This document shows positions 6,254-13,929 of a stretch of DNA of 19,556 bases, piece by piece. This DNA comes from CAZEIW01 sp964512305. Lineage in GTDB: Bacteria; Pseudomonadota; Gammaproteobacteria; Burkholderiales; Burkholderiaceae_F. Below the pieces are notes generated by a model. That model worked only from the letters and a program-made list of their open reading frames with translations. It had not been told where the DNA came from and did no database searches. The position numbers were made by a program, and so were the translations under genes. Where the stretch lies: positions 1 through 19,556 of the forward strand of contig CAZEIW010000067.1 of assembly GCA_964512305.1 (NCBI GenBank), given 5' to 3'. The stretch's first letter is position 1, and each line of letters begins with the position of its first letter.

Positions 6254-6715
6254 TCAGTGCGTCACGCGGGTCTGGCCGCCCTCCGAGAGGAGCCGGACGC
6301 GCTCGCCGGGAAGGAATGTCTGATTGTCCGCCTCCTGGACGATCGCACGCATCTCGCCGTTGTCGAGGCGCACCGTGATCTCGAGCCCGGGAACCTTCGA
6401 AGCGCCGCGCTCGATCGCCTGGCCCGCGATCCCGCCGGCGACCGCGCCGATAATCGCGCCGACGGCTGAGCCCTTGCCTGCGCCGGCGTTGCTGCCCGCG
6501 ATCCCGCCCACGATCGCGCCTGCGCCCGTTCCGACGCCGTTTTCCCCGCGATCGATCGTGACCTGCCGGACGCTTTCGACCGTTGCCATCCGGACCACCT
6601 GCTCGCGCATCGTGTCCCCCGCGCGGTACACGTTGGCGGAGCGCGGCTCCGCACACCCGGTCATCGTCGCCGCGGCCAGCGCGGCGACACTGCAAGCTGC
6701 CAGTGCCAGTTTCAT
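6254..6715 (-). CDS. Glycine-zipper outer-membrane lipoprotein (SlyB/PCP-like)
   Basis: The product (153 aa) starts with a lipoprotein signal peptide: charged MK, a hydrophobic stretch, then the lipobox MTGC with the lipidated Cys at residue 21. Residues 60-101 form a glycine zipper with two short Gly/Ala-rich membrane hairpins (GAGAIVGGIAG, GAIIGAVAGGIAG), the hallmark of the 17 kDa surface antigen/SlyB group. The C-terminal part is a small beta-rich domain (EITVRLDNGEMRAIVQE). Members associate with the outer membrane and support envelope integrity. The ATG at 6715 is chosen because AGGAG lies 6 nt upstream (minus strand) and it places the signal peptide at the start; an ATG 20 codons earlier would bury it. 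It is last in the minus-strand series, 108 bp after the kinase gene. Confidence 0.88.
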   Translation of the reverse strand: MKLALAACSVAALAAATMTGCAEPRSANVYRAGDTMREQVVRMATVESVRQVTIDRGENGVGTGAGAIVGGIAGSNAGAGKGSAVGAIIGAVAGGIAGQAIERGASKVPGLEITVRLDNGEMRAIVQEADNQTFLPGERVRLLSEGGQTRVTH

Positions 6716-6818
6716 TCGCGACTCCTCGAGAAATCCGTCAACGCGCATCTGTTTCGACCGGATTCGCAGGGGCAAGTTTCGGCAGCGGGCGCGCGCCCGC
6801 GACGGCCTGCTCTGTCGT

Positions 6819-6835
6819 CGACCCTACCAGGGTCG
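6819..6835 (-). other. Hairpin overlapping the kinase stop codon
   Basis: CGACCCT (6819-6825) pairs perfectly with AGGGTCG (6829-6835) around a 3-nt loop that includes part of the kinase stop codon. No T-tract follows on the minus strand. It may protect the kinase mRNA end or slow read-through into the lipoprotein gene. Confidence 0.35.
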
Positions 6836-7759
6836 ATAGCCGAAGGCGTCGGCGAAACGCTGCTCGATCTCACCCCGCGCCGCGGTGTGTTTTTGCGCCC
6901 CTGCCTGCTCGATCTTGAGGGCGCCCATCACCGAAGCCAGGCGGCCGGTCGTTTCCCAGTCCATCCCGGTGGATAAACCATACAGCAGCCCCGCCCGGTA
7001 GGCATCGCCGCAGCCGGTAGGATCGACTACCGCGCGTGTGGGGGCCGCGGGGATGTCGAGCACGCGCCCTGCGGCGTGGATCTGCGAGCCCAGCGCGCCG
7101 CGCGTGACGACCAGCGCGCGGACGCGGGACGCGATCGACGACAGATCGCTGCCCGTCTTCGCGCTGAGCAGTTTCGCTTCGTAGTCGTTCAGCGCGACGT
7201 ACGGCGCGCGCTCGATGAACCAGTCGAGCTCGGCGCCATCGAACATCGGCATCCCCTGTCCGGGGTCGAACACGAACGGGATGCCCAGTTCGGCGAACTC
7301 GCGCGCGTGCGCCAGCATTCCGTCGCGGCCGTCGGGACCGACGATCCCGAGGCCGATGCCCGCCCGCTCGGGCACCGAGTTGAGTTGCGAGTGCGACATC
7401 GCGCCGGGGTGAAACGCGGTGATCTGGTTGTCGTCGAGATCGGTGGTGATGAACGCCTGCGCGGTGAGGGTGCCGGGCACCTGCCGGACGTGGCCGCGGT
7501 CGATGCCGAGGGCGTCGAGACGCTCGAGGTAGGGTTGCGCGTCATCGCCCACGGTGGCCATCGGCAGCGGGGACCCTTCCAGCAATGCGAGGTTGTACGC
7601 GATGTTGCCCGCCGTCCCGCCGAACTCGCGCCGCAGCGTCGGCACCAGGAACGACACGTTCAGGATGTGCACCTGGTCCGGCAGTATGTGGTCCTTGAAC
7701 CGCCCGGCGAACACCATGATCGAGTCGTAGGCGATCGAACCGCAGATCAGAGTCGTCAT
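6824..7759 (-). CDS. PfkB-family carbohydrate/nucleoside kinase
   Basis: The product (311 aa) has the ribokinase-type fold. The N-terminal ICGSIAYD strand and the GGTAGNIAYNLA motif (about 47-58) bind the sugar or nucleoside. The C-terminal signature DPTGCGDAYRAG (246-257) supplies the anion hole and the catalytic base Asp252. Cys replaces the commoner Ala in TGAGD. By similarity in motif style it belongs with proteins annotated as adenosine or nucleoside kinase; from memory, a Burkholderia thailandensis relative phosphorylates several purine nucleosides. The substrate here cannot be decided from sequence alone. The ATG at 7759 fits the family start but has only a weak ribosome site. The frame continues open upstream for hundreds of codons, which is a GC-rich artefact. 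It lies 83 bp after the DUF3426 gene and is probably in the same transcript. Confidence 0.88.
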   Translation of the reverse strand: MTTLICGSIAYDSIMVFAGRFKDHILPDQVHILNVSFLVPTLRREFGGTAGNIAYNLALLEGSPLPMATVGDDAQPYLERLDALGIDRGHVRQVPGTLTAQAFITTDLDDNQITAFHPGAMSHSQLNSVPERAGIGLGIVGPDGRDGMLAHAREFAELGIPFVFDPGQGMPMFDGAELDWFIERAPYVALNDYEAKLLSAKTGSDLSSIASRVRALVVTRGALGSQIHAAGRVLDIPAAPTRAVVDPTGCGDAYRAGLLYGLSTGMDWETTGRLASVMGALKIEQAGAQKHTAARGEIEQRFADAFGYRPW

Positions 7760-7842
7760 GTTCGCCGTTGCGTTCGGGACCGGTTTTCGCCGGAGGGGTC
7801 GGTAAGGGGTATCGGCGGGATCGCGGACCGGCCAGGGTCCCG

Positions 7843-8967
<1,125 letters not shown>

Positions 8968-8968
8968 G

Positions 8969-9880
8969 TCAGACCCCCCGCCGGCCCACGATGCAGACCC
9001 ACTCGCCGTCGCGCCGCCAGACCGCCAGCGCGAGCGCCGCATCCGCGCCCCGGTAGGCCGCGATGACCGCCTCGGCCTGGCGCTCGAGAACACCCGACAG
9101 GACGATGGAACCCAGGGGCGCGACGCGGGCCGCCAACGACGGTGCGAGCAGCATCAGGGGGCTGGCGAGGATGTTGGCGACCACCACGTCGAACCGCCGC
9201 GCCGGCAGCGCGGCCAAGCCATCCGGCGCAGTGTAGCGGGCCGGCACGCCGTTGAGATCCGAGTTCCTGCGCGCCGCCTCGAGCGCCTGCGGATCGATGT
9301 CGGTCCCGACCACGTCACCGGCGCCCAGCCGCGCCGCCGCGATCGCCAGGATCCCCGAGCCGCAGCCGTAGTCCAGCACGCTCGCCCCGGGCCGAAGGTT
9401 TCGCTCCAGCCATGTCAGGCACAGCCGCGTCGTCGGGTGGCTGCCGGTCCCGAACGCGATCCCGGGGTCGAGCCTGACCGTCGGCGCAAGCGGATCGGGC
9501 GGTTCGTGCCACGTCGGCACGATCCAGAGGCGCCCCACCGCGATAGGCTCGAACTGCGCCTGCGTGAGGCGGACCCAGTCGGCATCGGCGATCTCGCGCG
9601 TCGCATCGATCGCCGGCGCGTCGATGCCGAGCGTGGCTGCCGCCTGCGCCAGCACCTGGTCCGGCCCGGCATCGCGCGCGATCAGCACCCGGACGCGATT
9701 GCACCGCCAGGCGGGCGGCGCCGCGTCCGCGCCGGGCTCGCCATACAGGGGCTGCTCGCGCGCGGTATCGGCCTCGGCATCCTCGACGCTGACCGAAAGC
9801 GCGCCGGCATCGAGCAGGGCGTCCGACATGGCATCGACCGCGTCCGCGTCGAGCCGCAATTCGAACTCGAGCAGGGACAT
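8969..9880 (-). CDS. prmA: Ribosomal protein L11 methyltransferase
   Basis: The product (303 aa) is the cytoplasmic SAM-dependent enzyme that trimethylates ribosomal protein L11. The N-terminal region (about 1-120) matches the L11-recognition domain. The catalytic domain shows LDPGIAFGTGSHPTT (137-151), SAM-binding motif I LDYGCGSGILAI (169-180), the acidic GTDIDPQA loop (192-199) and the post-motif ANILASPL (235-242). The length is normal for the family. The ATG at 9880 lies 11 nt after the accC stop with little sign of a ribosome site, so translation may depend on accC. Its own stop is separated from the next start by one base. An accC-prmA arrangement is common in Betaproteobacteria. Confidence 0.96.
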   Translation of the reverse strand: MSLLEFELRLDADAVDAMSDALLDAGALSVSVEDAEADTAREQPLYGEPGADAAPPAWRCNRVRVLIARDAGPDQVLAQAAATLGIDAPAIDATREIADADWVRLTQAQFEPIAVGRLWIVPTWHEPPDPLAPTVRLDPGIAFGTGSHPTTRLCLTWLERNLRPGASVLDYGCGSGILAIAAARLGAGDVVGTDIDPQALEAARRNSDLNGVPARYTAPDGLAALPARRFDVVVANILASPLMLLAPSLAARVAPLGSIVLSGVLERQAEAVIAAYRGADAALALAVWRRDGEWVCIVGRRGV

Positions 9881-9891
9881 CGTGGGACGCG

Positions 9892-11250
9892 TCAAATCAG
9901 GTTCGTCTGGCGGTCCGACAGGCGCTTCTCCAGATAGTGGATGCTCGTCCCGCCCTGGACGAACTTCTCGTCCATCATCAGTTCGCGATGCAGCGGGATG
10001 TTCGTCAGGATGCCCTCGACGACGACCTCGGACAGGGCGATCCGCATGCGCGCGATCGCCTGCTCGCGGTTGTCGCCGTAGCAGATGAGCTTGCCGATCA
10101 TCGAGTCGTAGTTGGGCGGCACGAAATAGCCGGCATACACGTGCGAGTCGACGCGCACGCCCGGTCCGCCAGGCGGATGCCACGCCGTGATCCGCCCCGG
10201 ACTGGGCGTGAACTTGAACGGATCCTCCGCATTCAGCCGGCACTCGATCGCGTGGCCCCGCGCGACGATGTCGCGCTGGCGCAGCAGGAGCTTCTCGCCC
10301 GCGGCGATGCGGATCTGCTGCTGGACGATGTCGATCCCGGTCACCATCTCGGTGACCGGGTGCTCCACCTGCACGCGGGTGTTCATCTCGATGAAGTAGA
10401 ACTCGCCGTTCTCGTACAGGAATTCGAAGGTGCCGGCGCCCCGGTACTCGATGCGGCGGCAGGCGTCGGCGCAGCGCTCCGCGATGCGCTCGATCAGCTT
10501 GCGGGCGATGCCGGGGGCAGGCGCCTCCTCGAGAATCTTCTGATGGCGGCGTTGCATCGAGCAGTCGCGCTCGCCCAGCCACAGCGCGTTCTTGTGCTGG
10601 TCGGCGAGCACCTGGATCTCGATATGGCGGGGGTTCTCGAGGAAGCGCTCCATGTAGACGGCAGGGTTGCCGAACGCCGCCTGGGCCTCCTGCCGCGTCA
10701 TCGTGACCGCGCTCAGCAGCGCGGCCTCGGTGTGCACGACCCGCATGCCGCGGCCGCCGCCGCCGCCGGCGGCCTTGATGATCACCGGATAGCCGACCGA
10801 GCGCGCGATGCGGACGATCTCGCGCGGCTCCTCGGGCAGCTCGCCCTCGGAGCCCGGCACGGTCGGCACGCCGGCCTCGCTCATCGCCCGCTTTGCCGAT
10901 ACCTTGTCGCCCATCAGGCGGATCGACTCCGGGCGCGGGCCGATGAACACGAACCCGCTGCGCTCGACGCGCTCGGCGAAATCGGCATTCTCCGAGAGGA
11001 AGCCGTACCCGGGATGGATCGCCTCGGCGTCCGTGACCTCCGCGGCGCTGATGATCGCCGGCACGTTCAGATAGCTTTCCTTCGAGGCCGCCGGGCCGAT
11101 GCACACGGACTCGTCCGCCAGCTTGACGTACTTGGCGTCGGTATCGGCCTGGGAGTGCACGACCACGGTGCGGATCCCGAGCTCGCGGCACGCGCGTTGG
11201 ATGCGCAGCGCGATCTCGCCGCGATTTGCAATCAGAATCTTTCCGAACAT
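9892..11250 (-). CDS. accC: Biotin carboxylase subunit of acetyl-CoA carboxylase
   Basis: The product (452 aa) carboxylates the biotin on AccB using ATP and bicarbonate, the first half-reaction of acetyl-CoA carboxylase. The N-terminal MFGKILIANRGEIALRI is typical. The ATP-grasp fold shows Lys116, Lys159, the glycine loop GGGGGRGM (162-169) and the active-site block EMNTRVQVEHPVTEM. The length is close to the 449 aa of E. coli AccC. The ATG at 11250 is chosen because it aligns with the family start; an in-frame ATG at 11358 would add 36 unrelated residues. The ribosome site is weak. The 201-bp distance from accB is unusually long for this pair. Confidence 0.97.
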   Translation of the reverse strand: MFGKILIANRGEIALRIQRACRELGIRTVVVHSQADTDAKYVKLADESVCIGPAASKESYLNVPAIISAAEVTDAEAIHPGYGFLSENADFAERVERSGFVFIGPRPESIRLMGDKVSAKRAMSEAGVPTVPGSEGELPEEPREIVRIARSVGYPVIIKAAGGGGGRGMRVVHTEAALLSAVTMTRQEAQAAFGNPAVYMERFLENPRHIEIQVLADQHKNALWLGERDCSMQRRHQKILEEAPAPGIARKLIERIAERCADACRRIEYRGAGTFEFLYENGEFYFIEMNTRVQVEHPVTEMVTGIDIVQQQIRIAAGEKLLLRQRDIVARGHAIECRLNAEDPFKFTPSPGRITAWHPPGGPGVRVDSHVYAGYFVPPNYDSMIGKLICYGDNREQAIARMRIALSEVVVEGILTNIPLHRELMMDEKFVQGGTSIHYLEKRLSDRQTNLI

Positions 11251-11451
11251 GGCACTCGAACTTTCGAAAATTGGAGGCGCATCGCGGCGGCCCGTGGTGC
11301 CCCGGTCCGGCGTCCGGCCCGAGGCTGCGCTGCCTAACGGTTGATGCAACTCGGCCATGGATCCGCCCCGGGTGCCGGCGGCGACGCGTGCCGGTCAGCC
11401 AGTCTTTCCTGGAACGGCCGTCCGGGCCATCTTGGGGTCACCGATCCCGGC
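11251..11451 (-). other. Long accB-accC intergenic spacer
   Basis: These 201 bases separate two genes that are usually only a few tens of bases apart. The minus strand contains an in-frame 36-codon extension of accC (from 11358) with no family similarity, and the small palindrome TTTCGAAA near the accC start. I find no convincing terminator or promoter. It may be a leader that allows separate control of accC. Confidence 0.45.
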
Positions 11452-11919
11452 TCACCCGATGACGAACAAGGGCTGGCCGTACTCCACGGCCTGCCCGTTC
11501 TCGACCAGGATTTCCTTGATCGACCCCGCGACCTCGGCTTCGATTTCGTTGAGGAGCTTCATCGCCTCGATGATGCACAGCGTGTCGCCTGGCTTCACCG
11601 CCTGTCCGACCTCGACGAAGGCCTTGGCACCCGGGCCGGGGGACCGGTAGAACGTCCCGACCATCGGCGATTTGACGACGTGACCCTTCGGTTCCTCGGG
11701 TGCCGGCGGCGCGGCCACGGGCGGCGCCGCCGGTGACGGGGCGGGCGCGCCGGCCTGCAGCATGGCAGCGGCGGGCATCGCCCCCGGGACCACGGCCGGC
11801 GCGGCGCCGACGCTGTGCTTGACGATCCGGACCTTGTCCTCGCCCTCGGTGACCTCGATTTCGGCGATTCCGGACTCCGCGACCAGGTCGATCAGTGTCT
11901 TGAGCTTGCGCAAATCCAT
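11452..11919 (-). CDS. accB: Biotin carboxyl carrier protein of acetyl-CoA carboxylase
   Basis: The product (155 aa) carries the biotin that shuttles the carboxyl group between AccC and the carboxyltransferase AccAD. The N-terminal helix MDLRKLKTLIDLVAESGIAE is typical. An Ala/Pro-rich flexible linker (about 38-75) leads to the biotinyl domain, with the EAMKLLNE motif and biotin acceptor Lys121, next to the 122 of the E. coli protein. The ATG at 11919 follows a very strong AGGAGG (5-nt spacing). A promoter-like sequence lies just upstream, so accB probably begins its own transcript even if aroQ reads through from 77 bp away. AccB is known in E. coli to autoregulate the accBC operon; whether that holds here is unknown. 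Confidence 0.97.
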   Translation of the reverse strand: MDLRKLKTLIDLVAESGIAEIEVTEGEDKVRIVKHSVGAAPAVVPGAMPAAAMLQAGAPAPSPAAPPVAAPPAPEEPKGHVVKSPMVGTFYRSPGPGAKAFVEVGQAVKPGDTLCIIEAMKLLNEIEAEVAGSIKEILVENGQAVEYGQPLFVIG

Positions 11920-11944
11920 GGTCCCCCTCCTGCGCCGCGACGTT

Positions 11945-11975
11945 GTTATTCAGTGTGTCCCGCGCTCGGCGTCAA
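11945..11975 (-). promoter_or_regulatory. accB promoter candidate
   Basis: Reading the minus strand, TTGACG (11975-11970, 5 of 6) is followed after 19 bp by AATAAC (11950-11945, 4 of 6). The spacer is longer than the ideal 17 bp. The inferred start near 11938 leaves a very short leader holding the AGGAGG of accB. It lies in the 77-bp space between aroQ and accB. Confidence 0.45.
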
Positions 11976-11996
11976 TCAGGCCGGCGGCCGCCCGCC

Positions 11997-12443
11997 TCAC
12001 GGTGCGGGCGAATGCGCGGCAGCGAACTCGAGCGCCAGGCGGTATCCGGCCGCTCCCAGGCCGACGATGGAACCCAGCGCCTGGTCCGCAAGGTACGAGG
12101 TCCTGCGGAACCGCTCCCGCCGGTGGATATTCGAAAGGTGCACTTCGACGAACGGGATGGCGACCGCAGCCAGCGCGTCGCGCAGCGCCACGCTGGTGTG
12201 CGTGTAGGCGCCGGCGTTGATGATGATGAACTCGACCCCTTCCGGTCGCGCAGCCTGGATCCGGTCGATCAGCGCCCCCTCGTGATTGCTCTGGAAGAAG
12301 GCGACCCGGACCTTGAGCCGGTCGGCGGCCTGGGTGAGTTCGCGCTCGATGTCGGCCAGCGTCTGCCGTCCGTAGATCGACGCCTCACGGGTGCCGAGCA
12401 GATTCAGGTTCGGTCCGCTGATGACAAGGATCGATTGCGCCAC
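11997..12443 (-). CDS. aroQ: 3-Dehydroquinate dehydratase, type II
   Basis: The product (148 aa) converts 3-dehydroquinate to 3-dehydroshikimate in the shikimate pathway and normally forms a cytoplasmic dodecamer. Family motifs are complete: GPNLNLLGTRE (10-20, with Asn13 and the catalytic Arg19), catalytic Tyr24 in IYG, QSNHEG (51-56), INAGAYTHTS (75-84) and VHLSN with His102 (101-105). The first codon is GTG (12443-12441); no ATG lies in frame upstream or nearby, and the family begins at this point. The ribosome site is weak. A 17-bp perfect inverted repeat lies 76-92 bp upstream. aroQ next to accBC is a frequent proteobacterial order. Confidence 0.95.
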   Translation of the reverse strand: MAQSILVISGPNLNLLGTREASIYGRQTLADIERELTQAADRLKVRVAFFQSNHEGALIDRIQAARPEGVEFIIINAGAYTHTSVALRDALAAVAIPFVEVHLSNIHRRERFRRTSYLADQALGSIVGLGAAGYRLALEFAAAHSPAP

Positions 12444-12518
12444 GGCGCTCGGTACCGATGGTTTGTTTCTCGGATTTCCAGCCGATAGAGCTTAGAAGAC
12501 GCCGGAAGCCGGGAATTG

Positions 12519-12535
12519 TCGGCAGAATCTGCCGA
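12519..12535. promoter_or_regulatory. 17-bp perfect inverted repeat upstream of aroQ
   Basis: TCGGCAGA (12519-12526), a central A, and TCTGCCGA (12528-12535) form a perfect palindrome in the 140-bp space between the tlpA-like gene and aroQ. It could be an operator for aroQ or a weak terminator of the upstream gene. The T-run needed for intrinsic termination is lacking on the minus strand (CAATT follows). No matching repeat was noticed elsewhere in the window. Confidence 0.5.
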
Positions 12536-12583
12536 TTTGTCCAGCGCCGTGCATCGCGCGACAGCGCGCCCGGTGGTGCCGGC

Positions 12584-13117
12584 TCAAGTCTGGCCGTTGA
12601 GCCAGGCGCGCAGCTGGTCGGGCTTCACCTGGCCCATATGGCGTCGCAGCACGCGTCCATCGGTGGATATCAGCACAGTATAGGGCAGAACGCCGTCGAG
12701 ATCGCCGAGACCGCGGACCAGGCCGAGCGCATCGAAACCTGCCGCGAGCAGCGGCAGGCGCAGCGCATGCTCGGTGCGAAAGCGCCGTATCTTGTCGGCA
12801 TCGTCGATTCCGACCCCGACCACCGCCACGTTGCGCGCCGCGAACTCGTCCTGGATCCGCTGCAGGTCGGGCATTTCTTCGACACACGGGACGCACCAGG
12901 TGGCCCAGAAGTTGACGACCAGCAGCTTGCCCTTCCACTGGCTCATCGGCTGATCCCGGCCGTCGGCGTCGTCGAAGTCGACCGCGAACAGCGCGTCGGC
13001 CGCCGCGCGCGACTCCTGCTGTTCGCGTGTCTGCTCGTAGCGCCAGACCGCGGCGCCGGCTCCCAGCGCCAGCAGCAGCGCTGCCGCCAGACCCAGGGTG
13101 AGGGTGCGCGCGCGCAT
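12584..13117 (-). CDS. TlpA/ResA-like membrane-anchored thioredoxin
   Basis: The product (177 aa) has an N-terminal signal-anchor (about residues 4-24) followed by a thioredoxin fold facing the periplasm. The redox motif is WCVPC (Cys75/Cys78) in the context NFWATWCVPCVEEMPDL, and the cis-proline loop is GVLPYTVL (Pro145). Such proteins reduce or exchange disulphides in the envelope, for example during cytochrome c maturation; the specific partner is not shown by the context. The ATG at 13117 puts the signal-anchor at the start and lies 16 nt after the upstream gene's stop, so the two are probably co-transcribed. The ribosome site is weak. Confidence 0.9.
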   Translation of the reverse strand: MRARTLTLGLAAALLLALGAGAAVWRYEQTREQQESRAAADALFAVDFDDADGRDQPMSQWKGKLLVVNFWATWCVPCVEEMPDLQRIQDEFAARNVAVVGVGIDDADKIRRFRTEHALRLPLLAAGFDALGLVRGLGDLDGVLPYTVLISTDGRVLRRHMGQVKPDQLRAWLNGQT

Positions 13118-13133
13118 TCGCCGTCGAATCCGC

Positions 13134-13802
13134 TCAGCGCACCGCGGCGCCGCCCGCGCCAGGCCCGGAGTCGGCCAGCAGCCGCTGCACCATCTCGGCG
13201 TTGGCGCGGCCGCTGCGCTCCACCGGGTGCAACGAAGGGTCGTCGGCGCGGGGGCGCTGCGTGATCCGCAGCGCGTTGGAATCGCACACCGCGAGCGTGA
13301 CGCCGATCGTCGCGTCGCGGCCGCGCGCACCGGCGGGCGCGACCCCGAAGTGGAGCGTCTCCTGGGTCCCAGGGCTCTCGCCGACCTGGAAGTCGATTCC
13401 CCTGTCGAGCAGGAACATCTCGACCTCCTTGGCACTGTCGGTGTACAGGTTGAGCACCACGTCCGAGTGCTCGGTCGCCGTGCCGTTGAGGACCGCGCCG
13501 ACCAGGTAGGGATTGAACGCCGCCAGCTGCTGCATCAGCCGCAGCGCCAGTTTGCGCCGGTCCGCCAGCAGCGCCGGCTGCGTGTCGGCCGCGAACGTCT
13601 GCAGATACCGGCGAAGCTCGGCTTCGATCTGCGCATTGTCCGGCAGTGCGCGCCGGGCGCGCTCGCCGTCGCCCAACACCTCGCGCACGGCCTTGCGCTT
13701 GGCGGTCGCGTAATCGCAGCCGTCTTCGGCGATCAGGCGCGCCGCAGCCGCGGCGACCTCGGCCTTCAGATCGCCCCCCGATCGCGGGTTGAACAGGGTC
13801 AT
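13134..13802 (-). CDS. Conserved protein of uncertain function, possibly nucleotidyltransferase-like
   Basis: The product (222 aa) has no signal peptide or membrane segment. The N-terminal half is helical and basic (CDYATAKRKAVREVLG, later LADRRKLALRLMQQL). The middle block VGAVLNGTATEHSDVVLNL (about 101-119) recalls the G-S/A-x(n)-S-D core of nucleotidyltransferases, but the usual D-x-D pair is not intact, so catalysis is doubtful. The C-terminal part is Ala/Gly-rich. From memory it recurs beside mpl in Burkholderiales, where it is called hypothetical. It is the first gene of the minus-strand series, divergent from mpl and separated by 127 bp. Confidence is high that it is a gene and low for any function. 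Confidence 0.75.
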   Translation of the reverse strand: MTLFNPRSGGDLKAEVAAAAARLIAEDGCDYATAKRKAVREVLGDGERARRALPDNAQIEAELRRYLQTFAADTQPALLADRRKLALRLMQQLAAFNPYLVGAVLNGTATEHSDVVLNLYTDSAKEVEMFLLDRGIDFQVGESPGTQETLHFGVAPAGARGRDATIGVTLAVCDSNALRITQRPRADDPSLHPVERSGRANAEMVQRLLADSGPGAGGAAVR

Positions 13803-13929
13803 TTGACGCGGCTTGCGGTTGCCCGATGAGCGCCCAGTTTAGCGTCGCGGGCGCGTCCGGTCCCGGCGTCCGGCCGCCGGCGCGCCGTGGCCGATAGAAT
13901 GCGCGCTCTTCCGGCGACCTGGTCCCACG
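13803..13929. promoter_or_regulatory. Divergent promoter region, mpl and minus-strand operon
   Basis: This 127-bp space separates two divergent starts. On the plus strand TAGAAT at 13895-13900 (5 of 6) is a good -10 for mpl, predicting a start near 13907 and a leader of about 23 nt; no clear -35 precedes it. On the minus strand TAAACT (13841-13836, 4 of 6) is a weak -10 candidate for the other direction. Confidence 0.45.
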
